Shown: piece after piece, positions 49,102-56,384 of the stretch
Numbering within the stretch: the stretch's first letter is position 1
Layout: every line of letters begins with the position of its first letter
DNA from: UTCFX2 sp963788145
GTDB lineage: Bacteria; Chloroflexota; Anaerolineae; Anaerolineales; UBA4823
Length of the DNA stretch: 64,000 nucleotides
Assembly: GCA_963788145.1 (NCBI GenBank)
Contig: CAWBFQ010000003.1
Span: 1,054,001 to 1,118,000 of the forward strand
Direction: 5' to 3'
Notes under the pieces: model-generated
Database searches by the model: none
What the model was told of the DNA's origin: nothing
Seen by the model: the letters and a program-made list of their open reading frames with translations, nothing else
Program-made: the position numbers and the translations under genes

Positions 49102-49159
49102 TAGAGTCAGGAAGAGCTGTTTATCCTTATTGCCTGAAAAAAGGTAAGTGCGAGCGCCG

Positions 49160-49367
49160 CGTTTACAAGCATTTTTCTGGCTTCGGGCTTTTCCTGCTCC
49201 CAAACAGAGTCCACGCCCGCAGCCCGGCCGGACCGACCCGGTCCAGGGGTATTGATTCCGCAGGGTTTTGGATATATAATATCTAAAAGATCGGGATGCC
49301 GGTTGCGGCCTGGATCGTCACGCGTAATTGCCAGGATATGATCAATCCGAATAATGAATAGTTGGGC
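49160..49367 (+). repeat. Cassette spacer with promoter copy 3 and GTTGGGC core
   Basis: AGCATTTTTCTGGCTTCGGG and GAGTCCACGCCC match 36718-36765. Then TTGATT (49252-49257), 17 bp, TATAAT (49275-49280), nearly identical to 34247-34275. GTTGGGC at 49361-49367 fits GTTRRRY. The 5' core is not clear; GCGTTTACAAGC at 49158 may be a worn form. Confidence 0.55.
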
Positions 49368-49418
49368 GGCCACTATCGTCTCAGCATCTTCAGGCGCCCG
49401 AAAAGGAGGACCAACCAC

Positions 49419-50493
49419 TTGGTCGATAATCCCACGAACCCTAAGATTGCACAGCAAGGGATCCGCGAAGCCGTGCCCTACGCTCCAAGCTTCATCGACC
49501 GGTTCACGGGCTTCGTTCAGCGACTGCCACTTCCCTATTGGCTCACGTACCTGCTGCTCTTCCTCCTTGAGAGCGCGGTTCTCCATGTTTTCTCCTGGGT
49601 TGACGGATGGCTGCCAGCCTACAGTCTCGGCCCCATCCTGTTCCTGTTCCCTTTCTGGCTCTGGGGCTCGCTGGCGATTATTACGTATCTGGACTCGCTT
49701 TCGCTGCGGGCGATATCCGAATTTGAGCCGCTGCTCCAGATCTCGACCGAGACAAAGCGTCGATTGGAATACGAATTCAGCACGATGCCGGCCAGGAGCG
49801 TGCTCACCAGCGCGTTCGCTTGGTCAGTTGTGTTTGTCTTGTCATGGTTTACGGGCTTTGCCCCTGTCGTCGCGGTCTATGGCTGGGGGCCGCTCGCCAC
49901 GCGAGCCGGCTTCGTCGCGGGATTCATTTCATTCTCCGTCGGCAGCGTGATCTACTATCACTCCGTTCGACAGCTGCGGCTCGTGAGCCGAACTGTGCAG
50001 ATGGTCAACCAGTTCGATCTGTTCCTGCTCGACCCTGCTTATTCGTTCTCAGTGCTGACCTCCCGCACCGGTATATCCTGGGTTGCCCTGCTCACCTTGA
50101 GCCTGCTCACGTTTCCTTTAGAAGTGGGAGGAATCACGGAATTATCCTACCTGATCTTGCAGGTCGCTCTGGCATTTGGCGCCTTTCTGCTGCCTTTGCA
50201 ATTCGTCAATCGGCGCCTGGTGCTGGAGAAGCGGGGACAGCTAGTAGAGCTTGATCAGCGTACGAAGGCTACGCTGGCGCGCCTGCACCAACAGATCGAC
50301 GAGAACGATCTTTCGGAGATCTCCAGAACTCAACGACGTCCTGCAAGGATTGGCCACCGAACGCGAGATCCTGGAGAAGATCCCCACCTGGCCCTGGCGC
50401 CCGGGGCTGTTCGCTGGCTTTCTCTCGGTGATCGTGATCCCGATCGTCCTCTTTCTCCTTCAGTTCGGCCTGAGTGAGTGGCTGAGCCGCTAG
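49419..50493 (+). CDS. Multi-pass membrane protein of unknown function (one frameshift)
   Basis: TTG 49419 preceded by AAGGAGGA is the likely start: (M)VDNPTNPKIAQQGIREAVPYAPSFIDRFTGFV. About seven helices: LPYWLTYLLLFLLESAVLHVF, LGPILFLFPFWLWGSLAIITYL, SAFAWSVVFVLSWFTGFAPVV and others. RRLVLEKRGQLVELDQRTKATLARLHQQID forms a coiled-coil-like linker. The frame shifts near 50335 to DVLQGLATEREILEKIPTWPWRPGLFAGFLSVIVIPIVLFLLQF and ends at 50493. No family recognised. Confidence 0.65.
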
Positions 50494-50561
50494 AACCGGG
50501 GCCGGACCGCTCAGCTCGCAACCTTTGGGCGGCAACCGCCTGGCGAGGAGATGCATCAAAC

Positions 50562-51398
50562 ATGGCCTCTGGCAAACTCTATCGCCTCTCAGCATTCACG
50601 TTGACTGCCACGGGCGGCAATCCCGCTGGCGTCTGGATTGGGGATGAACTTCCTGATCCGGTAACCATGCAGCGCATTGCCGCAGAAGTTGGCTTCTCAG
50701 AGACCGCCTTCATCGCCCCAGCCGGCGGCGCCGATCGTATCGTCCGCTACTACAGCCCAGTGGCCGAAGTGTCTTTTTGTGGGCACGCGACGATCGCCGC
50801 GGGTGTCGCGCTAGGCGACATAGAGGGCGACGGATCATACCGCCTGTCAACAGCAGTCGGCCTGGTGCCAGTGGCGGTACGCACACGCCACGGCCGCCGA
50901 GAAGCATCCCTCACCTCCGTTGACCCTAAGTACACGATTCCGTCCCCAAGCCTCTTGACAGACACTCTTGCTGCCCTTGGTTGGACCCAAGCGGACCTCA
51001 ATTCATCAATACCCCCCGCCAGAGCCTACGCTGGCGCATGGCACCTGGTATTGGCTGCAGCCCGGCGCACCCGACTGGCCAGGTTGGAATACGAGTTCGA
51101 CGCATTGAAGGCCCTCATGCTGCGGGATGGCCTCACCACGCTCCAGTTGATCTGGCGCGAGAGTGATGACATGTTTCACTCGCGCAATCCGTTTCCTGTC
51201 GGTGGTGTCGTCGAGGATCCCGCAACCGGCGCTGCGGCAGCCGCACTAGGCGGGTACCTGCGTGAGGCCAGGCTCATCGCCCCACCGATGACCATCACGA
51301 TCCGCCAAGGCGAGGTCATGGGTCGCCCAAGCCGAATTACTGTGGACATACCCGTCAGAGGCGGAATCACTGTGACAGGGACGGCGGCGCCTATTTGA
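50562..51398 (+). CDS. PhzF-family isomerase-like protein
   Basis: 278 residues from MASGKLYRLSAFTLTATGGNPAGVWIG. GGNPAGV at the start, VGFSETAFI with the conserved catalytic Glu, RYYSPVAEVSFCGHATIAAGVAL (normally FTPxxEVxxCGHAT) and EDPATGAAAAALGGYL are PhzF hallmarks. These are diaminopimelate-epimerase-fold enzymes. Intact. Starts 69 bp after the membrane gene. A GCCCAAC core lies 59 bp after its stop. Confidence 0.92.
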   Translation: MASGKLYRLSAFTLTATGGNPAGVWIGDELPDPVTMQRIAAEVGFSETAFIAPAGGADRIVRYYSPVAEVSFCGHATIAAGVALGDIEGDGSYRLSTAVGLVPVAVRTRHGRREASLTSVDPKYTIPSPSLLTDTLAALGWTQADLNSSIPPARAYAGAWHLVLAAARRTRLARLEYEFDALKALMLRDGLTTLQLIWRESDDMFHSRNPFPVGGVVEDPATGAAAAALGGYLREARLIAPPMTITIRQGEVMGRPSRITVDIPVRGGITVTGTAAPI

Positions 51399-51456
51399 GT
51401 CGCCTCCCCCCCCACACACGATCCACCATTGGTTCACCGTTGTCCACAGGCTTGCC

Positions 51457-51490
51457 GCCCAACACAGCGTGCAGCGGACAGTGGAACCCC
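51457..51490 (+). other. attC-like 5' core
   Basis: GCCCAAC (51457-51463) followed by ACAGCGTGCAGCGGACAGTGG, very like the start at 40546 (GCCTAAC, ACAGCGTGCGCCTGACAG). No matching 3' core; sequence changes abruptly into the DUF1254 fragment. Confidence 0.5.
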
Positions 51491-51491
51491 T

Positions 51492-52191
51492 ACCCTATTT
51501 TGGAGGCTGGACAAGCAGCGCGGATCCGAGAGCGTATTCGGCGAGGGATACAACGTTCTGCCCGTGTGGAAGAAACGCCTCGACGCCAAGACGCTCGTGA
51601 CCACGCCGAACTCAGACGTGATCTATGCGATGAGCTACGTCGATCTCGGCAAGGACGGCCCACTCGTATTCGACGCCCCGCCCATGCTCCAGGGCATCCT
51701 GTTGGATTTCTGGCAGCGGCCGATCCCCGTCGATGGCGGCAAGTTCGCCGGCGACGTCGGCTTTTTCGGGACCGGATCAGGGAAAGGGCGGAAAGTTCCT
51801 GCTCCTGCCTCCGGGCTACGAGGGCGAAGTCCCGGAGGGCTACTTCGTCTGCCGCTCCGGCACGAACAATGTATTCGTGTTCCTGCGGGCTTTCTATGCC
51901 GATGCGAGGGACCTGCAGCCGCCGGTCGATCTGATCGAGAAGACGAAGATCTACCCGTTGAAGGGCGAGGCCAAACCGATGAAGTTCCCGGATGCTTCGG
52001 GCGTACCGGCGAACATGCTCCCGATCAGCGACGCGACGGCCTTCGACCAACTGAAGAAACTGGTGGACGCCGAAGGACCGCAACTTGGCCGACCCGGACT
52101 GGATGGGTATGCTCGCCGGACTCGGCATCGTGAAGGGGGAACCCTTTCAGCCGGACGAGCGCAGGCGAGGCAAGCCATTCGGCAGACGTAA
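51492..52191 (+). pseudogene. DUF1254-family fragment, truncated and frameshifted
   Basis: KQRGSESVFGEGYNVLPVWKKRLDAKTLVTTPNSDVIYAMSYVDLGKDGPLVFD is the middle of the DUF1254 N-domain. After a frame change near 51775 it continues KFLLLPPGYEGEVPEGYFVCRSGTNNVFVFLRAFY and ATAFDQLKKLVDAEG, then a further shift gives DPDWMGMLAGLGIVKGEPFQPDERRR. The N-terminal and C-terminal thirds of the family are missing, so this is a remnant inserted between an attC-like core and the APH gene. Confidence 0.7.
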
Positions 52192-52212
52192 CGCAGAGAG
52201 GATTGACCAGAG

Positions 52213-53226
52213 ATGGATTCACGCACAGCGAAAGACTTCGCCAGTCTAACCAGAATCGGGAAGGTCAGACGCGTTGGGCGGCTGGCTGCAGCAGCGCTGA
52301 ATGAGTACGACATCCCGCTAGGCGGCTTGCGCGTTCACGCCTTCGCGACAAATCTGTTGTTCCGAGTCCAGTCGGACACAGGGGAGCGTTTCATACTGAG
52401 GATGGCGAACCCGGGCTGGCGCACCCTGGAGGATCTTCGTTCCGAGGTAGTTTGGCTGGATGCGCTGCACGAGGACACAGACATCGGTGCGCCGCTTGTG
52501 ATCCGTTCGTCGAACGGCGATTCAGTGCTCCCAATGAGTGGTTTCGGCGTGCCTGACACGTGGTATGCAACTCTTATGACGTGGGTTGATGGGAGTCTTC
52601 TGGCGCACTACCTCACTTCCACCAACCTGGAGCGCATGGGCAACCTTTTCGCGCGGTTGCACCTGCACGGCAAGTCCTGGAAGCCGCCAATTGGTTTTAC
52701 CACGAAGCGCTTCGAGGCTTTCCTGTCCAGGGGTGAGCCGGATGATCTCTTTAGCGACGGGGGAATCCAGACTTTCCGCCCAGATGACAGGGAGGCGTTC
52801 CTTCTTGCGCGTGAGTGGGTTGAAAAAGAATATAGCAACCTCGACCGCGGTGATCTGCGCGTCATCCACTGCGATCTATGGCATGAGAATATCAAGCTCG
52901 ATCGCGGCAGGCTGCGTCCTTTCGATTTCGAGGACACCATCTGGGGATACAGGCTGCACGATATCGCGATGGGCATGCTTGACCTTCTTGAGACGGTGGG
53001 GGATGCAAGATATGAGGAACTACTTGCGTCGTTTCGATCCGGCTACGAGAGGCTTCTCGAATGGCCGGAGGGCAATCTTGGAGTGCTGCAACTGGGCAGG
53101 CTACTGTGGAAGGCCAACTTTGTGGCTCGTTACGAGCGCGAGTCGCTTGGCTCTCTGAGCAGGCAGTATGGAGACATCTTCCGGAGCTTCGAACGCACCG
53201 GGGAGTTGCGTCTGTCTAACCAGTAG
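52213..53226 (+). CDS. APH-family (aminoglycoside phosphotransferase-fold) kinase
   Basis: 337 residues, intact. NLLFRVQSDTGERFILRMANPG supplies the nucleotide-binding lysine equivalent region. VIHCDLWHENIKLDRGRLRPFDFEDTIWGYRLHDIAM contains the catalytic HxDxxxxN and the metal-binding DFED. Family members phosphorylate aminoglycosides, choline, homoserine or other small molecules; the substrate cannot be inferred, so resistance should not be assumed. Confidence 0.88.
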   Translation: MDSRTAKDFASLTRIGKVRRVGRLAAAALNEYDIPLGGLRVHAFATNLLFRVQSDTGERFILRMANPGWRTLEDLRSEVVWLDALHEDTDIGAPLVIRSSNGDSVLPMSGFGVPDTWYATLMTWVDGSLLAHYLTSTNLERMGNLFARLHLHGKSWKPPIGFTTKRFEAFLSRGEPDDLFSDGGIQTFRPDDREAFLLAREWVEKEYSNLDRGDLRVIHCDLWHENIKLDRGRLRPFDFEDTIWGYRLHDIAMGMLDLLETVGDARYEELLASFRSGYERLLEWPEGNLGVLQLGRLLWKANFVARYERESLGSLSRQYGDIFRSFERTGELRLSNQ

Positions 53227-53320
53227 CAGTCCCCCCGGCGCAACTTTTCCGCTGAATCTGCGTAAATCGGATTGAAAGCTTCGAACATAACCGCAGATTA
53301 CGAATAAAAAGGAAAAGAAA

Positions 53321-53536
53321 ATGAGTACTGAAACACCTACTTATCAGAGAGTGAAAACCGTCAACCGCTGCGCCCCGGCCTCCAACGCGGTCTACGGCCT
53401 GGGGCTGATCGGCGCCTGGGTCTACTACTTCAGCCAGGCCAAATCGCTGTTGGATGGCGTGCTGGCGTTTTTCCAGGGGCTGGTCTGGCCGGCGTTCGTG
53501 ATCTACGACCTGCTCCAATATTTGCACGCCTCGTGA
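53321..53536 (+). CDS. Small membrane protein
   Basis: 71 residues from MSTETPTYQRVKTVNRCAPASNAVYGLGLIGAWVYYFSQAKSLLDGVLAFFQGLVWPAFVIYDLLQYLHAS. Two hydrophobic helices. GGAAAAGAAA upstream is a weak ribosome site. Similar tiny proteins occur in many genomes as unnamed genes. Followed by a strong hairpin at 53574. Confidence 0.65.
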   Translation: MSTETPTYQRVKTVNRCAPASNAVYGLGLIGAWVYYFSQAKSLLDGVLAFFQGLVWPAFVIYDLLQYLHAS

Positions 53537-53573
53537 TGACGGGGTGAGCTGCTGTCAGCGCATGTACAGAGAA

Positions 53574-53598
53574 CAGGGTGCGCCGCTGGCGCACCCTG
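53574..53598. terminator. Hairpin terminator between convergent genes
   Basis: CAGGGTGCGCC (53574-53584) and GGCGCACCCTG (53588-53598), 11-bp stem, 3-nt loop. Lies between the small membrane gene and the cupin copy. Confidence 0.65.
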
Positions 53599-53656
53599 CT
53601 TAATACACCTGCCCGGCCGCCCTAGATCCAGAGCGCTGCCAGAGGCTAAAACAGTT

Positions 53657-54278
53657 CTATTTACGAGGAAAACGCCGGAACTGGATCCCCTCAGGCAGCG
53701 GCTCCACCTCCACCGATTCGACCGAATGTTGCAGGTGGCGGGGGTAGCTGGCTTTGTAACCCAGCATGCGGCCCACCGGCGCCAGCAGGCCGAAGAGAAT
53801 CCCCTGGATCCACGGCGGCGGGCTCATAAACTGGACGACATCTTTATACTCCTGACCAATCACCGCCATCTGCAACGGGTTGGGGAAGCCTTTCTTGTCC
53901 GTCTTGCCTTCGCGCGCCAGGCTGAACAGGGTGAGCGCCATTTGTTCGAAGCGCTGGCCCGGCCGGACCTCGACGATCACGCGCGCTTCCTCATCGCCGG
54001 CATTCCACCAATCGTGGACGAGGCCGCGGCGGCAGGTCGGCAGATTCGCCGGTCTGGAGGACGCCCTTCTTGCCATCCAGCAGATAGCCGATCTTGCCCT
54101 TCAGGACGGTGAAGCGCTCGTCGATGGTGGGGTGGAGGTGCGCGCCCAGGACCGCGCCGCCAGGGCGGACGCGCAAATCGGACACCAACAGCTCACCGTT
54201 GGTCTCTTCCGTTCCGATGCGGACATAGCCAAACTCCCCCGTGACGGGGTTCTCGAATACGTCTCCAGCTTTCGACAT
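53657..54278 (-). CDS. Cupin-domain protein, copy 2 (one frameshift)
   Basis: Near-copy of the protein at 30796-31413, in opposite orientation. MSKAGDVFENPVTGEFGYVRIG is identical; substitutions include TEETNG for TDETNG, KKGVLQ for KQGVLQ and EVRPGQRF for EIRPGRRF. The frame is lost near 54028 (DLPPRP versus DLPRGLVHDWW), where one extra base occurs in a GC-rich run. The tail differs (IQFRRFPRK). The duplicated block extends through the promoter to about 54455. It may be a recent loss of function or a base error. Confidence 0.8.
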
Positions 54279-54477
54279 TTCGTTCCTCCTAGACCTTGCA
54301 TGAACATGGCCTGATCCCGGGGTCCACCCAAACGGCGCAAGAAATGATTTCGGCAGATCAGATTATGGATAAATAAGACCTAATAACACATGTATTATAG
54401 CCGATTTATAAAAATTTTACAGATTGCGGGGAGACTCTCATCTTGCTCTGCCGCGCTCACCAGACAGCCGGGGCTTG

Positions 54478-54510
54478 AGCCTTCCGAATTCTGCTATAAT
54501 TCGGAAGGCT
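54478..54510. repeat. Palindrome P4, 13-bp arms
   Basis: AGCCTTCCGAATT (54478-54490) and AATTCGGAAGGCT (54498-54510), 7-nt centre. GGGGCTTG on the left, GGCTGGCCG on the right, as in P1-P3, but the arm sequence differs with matching changes on both sides. Confidence 0.8.
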
Positions 54511-54560
54511 GGCTGGCCGCGGGTTTATCCGGCTCCCATCTGGGCGCGGTCGTCCGGGTT

Positions 54561-54630
54561 GTAAGGGCGAAGTTGCCGGAGGGGATGGCGTCAATTGCAG
54601 ACAAATAGCTTCCGGCAGCTTCGCCCCTAC
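54561..54630. repeat. MITE-like element M, full copy 1
   Basis: GTAAGGGCGAAGTTGCCGG (54561-54579) and CCGGCAGCTTCGCCCCTAC (54612-54630) as imperfect ends, with GTCAATTGCAGACAAATAGC inside. The left flank GGCGCGGTCGTCCGGGTT is also at 40617. The 54279-54730 gap holds only repeats and the duplicated leader. Confidence 0.7.
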
Positions 54631-54730
54631 GGGCATGGGAAATGTTCGTTCCAGCCGGGCGGCGGGCGCTCTGCGACTAATTGGTGGGAATTAACCCATT
54701 TGGGATATTAATCAAAACAGGACCAAACAC

Positions 54731-55384
54731 ATGGACAATTCTTATGAGTTGATACGATCCAGGAAGATCATCCTAATCGTCATTGCAGTGGCTATGTTCC
54801 TAATGGTGGGCTGTTGGGAAGATACTACCAACATTTACCGCGAACATCTCACCTTTCAAGAAGCTCAAAGCCTTGTAACTTTCCCGATTTGTGTTCCTGG
54901 TTATATTCCTCCCGGAATAGATCCCAATCCGAATATTATCAATCAAGCTGAAGGCCCGGATATTATTCCGGAGGAAAACAAAATCCGATTGCAGTATAAG
55001 TGGCTTGATAATCAACAGAAGGCATTTGAGGTTTTCCAAAGGTATACTAATCATAGAGAATTAGAACTTCAATATCCGGACGAAATTAGAACTCAGATCC
55101 TTGAACGATCTAAGGCAACTTTATTTTATTGGATGACGGATACGACTATCATATTATCTGAGACTCGGATACGGGGTGCAATGGGGCAGATGAAAATTGA
55201 AGCTGATGTCTTTCAAACGGACCAGACGATATGGTGGTTCTTTGAAATTGCTGAACCTGAACAATTTCGTTCAACAGAAACTAAATGGATAAACAACGAT
55301 GTTGAGTATTGGATACTTTCCTATTTACCTGGTGAGGAAATCAAAGCAATCACAGAATCCATGATGAATTGCCCTACCCGTTAG
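54731..55384 (+). CDS. Hypothetical lipoprotein
   Basis: 217 residues. Signal MDNSYELIRSRKIILIVIAVAMFLMVGC with lipobox LMVGC. The body begins HLTFQEAQSLVTFPICVPGYIPPGIDP, resembling the DUF4367-like pattern (phrase FPIxxPxYIPxG), then strands and ITESMMNCPTR at the end. AT-rich compared with its flanks. No named family is certain. Anchored outside the membrane. Confidence 0.65.
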   Translation: MDNSYELIRSRKIILIVIAVAMFLMVGCWEDTTNIYREHLTFQEAQSLVTFPICVPGYIPPGIDPNPNIINQAEGPDIIPEENKIRLQYKWLDNQQKAFEVFQRYTNHRELELQYPDEIRTQILERSKATLFYWMTDTTIILSETRIRGAMGQMKIEADVFQTDQTIWWFFEIAEPEQFRSTETKWINNDVEYWILSYLPGEEIKAITESMMNCPTR

Positions 55385-55482
55385 CCCGCCCACGGTCGTC
55401 TGCCATCTGCCGGCGGAGCTCAGCAGACCTCCGGTGAGCGAGTGTGATAAAATCAGTGAGAGGTTGAGTCACGAAACAGGAT

Positions 55483-55812
55483 ATGGTGCAATCAAGTGCG
55501 CGTTGGACAGTAGACGATAAAATCGGTGAGCGTATTTATCTTACGCAAGAACGCTGGGAACATATCATTGAGCCGATAAACCATCCTGAAATGGCTGATT
55601 ACGAAGAAGAATTGAAGGATACGATTCGGTTTGGTAAACGAACACAAGACCCCATTAATCCTCAGAAATATCGATACAGTACGCCATTTGATCATTTGGT
55701 TGAACATAATACCCACATTGTTGCCATCGTTCTTTATCGGTATAAAGAGCAAGATGGGGAATTTCTTGCAAATAACTATGTAGTGACAGCCTATCAGAAA
55801 GAGATAGGGTAA
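55483..55812 (+). CDS. PBECR-like (RNase-fold) protein, possible toxin
   Basis: 109 residues. IGERIYLTQERWEHIIEPINHPEMADYEEELKDTIRFGKRTQDPINPQKYRYSTPFDHL and THIVAIVLYRYKE...FLANNYVVTAYQKEIG. The LTxERWxHIxxxHPE ... FxxxNNFVVTAY pattern is found next to DUF2283 genes in other genomes and matches PBECR-type (phage-barnase-EndoU-colicin-RelE) nuclease-like proteins, from memory. The next gene begins 4 bp after the stop. Confidence 0.6.
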   Translation: MVQSSARWTVDDKIGERIYLTQERWEHIIEPINHPEMADYEEELKDTIRFGKRTQDPINPQKYRYSTPFDHLVEHNTHIVAIVLYRYKEQDGEFLANNYVVTAYQKEIG

Positions 55813-55816
55813 AAAT

Positions 55817-56188
55817 ATGAAGCAACCGAATTTCAATTATGATGAGTTAAGCGATACCCTTTATGTATCCTTTGAACCTGGAGCGAAAGCAACAGGTATA
55901 GAACTGAATAATAATATTTTGTTGCGCATTGATAAAGATAACCGTAAAGCAGTAGGGATTACATTTTTAGATTTTTCTCTGTTAGCACAAAGAGCGGATT
56001 TTGGGCCGCGCAGTTTTCCGCTGACAGGACTGGCGGAATTGTCGGATGAGTTACGTGAGTTGGTGTTAGAAATCCTGCAAAATCATCCTGTAAAGGATAT
56101 TCTATCATTGTCAACGTATACGCCGACCTATTCAGAAGCCATTCCAATCACATCATTACAGCACATGCCAACCACCATTACAGAGTGA
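55817..56188 (+). CDS. DUF2283-domain protein, possible antitoxin
   Basis: 123 residues from MKQPNFNYDELSDTLYVSFEPGAKATGIELNNNILLRIDKDNRKAVGITFLDFSLLAQ. YDELSDTLYVSFEPG and VGITFLDFS are the DUF2283 signature. The C-terminal half (ELRELVLEILQNHPVKDILSL) is helical. It forms an operon with the PBECR-like gene, so it may be its antitoxin. Confidence 0.8.
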   Translation: MKQPNFNYDELSDTLYVSFEPGAKATGIELNNNILLRIDKDNRKAVGITFLDFSLLAQRADFGPRSFPLTGLAELSDELRELVLEILQNHPVKDILSLSTYTPTYSEAIPITSLQHMPTTITE

Positions 56189-56251
56189 AATAAGGCTGCG
56201 CCGCGCGCACCAACAACCCTCCAATTTTGTAGCCGCGCCCACCGGGCGCTT

Positions 56252-56341
56252 GAGACTTCCGAATTCTGCCATTTGACGGCGGAGGTCAGCAGACCTGCGG
56301 TCGGGTGTGCGTCCTGGGTCAGGAGACCCAGGACGAGCAAG
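56252..56341. repeat. Half palindrome fused to hairpin repeat
   Basis: GACTTCCGAATTCTG (left half of the P family) joined to CCATTTGACGGCGGAGGTC, then GGTCGGGTGTGCGTCC and GTCCTGGGT (56311-56319) pairing with ACCCAGGAC (56326-56334). Related sequences: 29884-29935, 48006-48042 and 55393-55442. Confidence 0.65.
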
Positions 56342-56384
56342 GCGCGTCTTAGCGGCTTTTCAGCAGCGTGATTACCGGAGCGAT

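Noticed and set aside
52213..53226. Aminoglycoside resistance gene
   Set aside because: Only the kinase fold is supported; many APH-fold enzymes act on metabolites and no close match to a known resistance gene was recognised.
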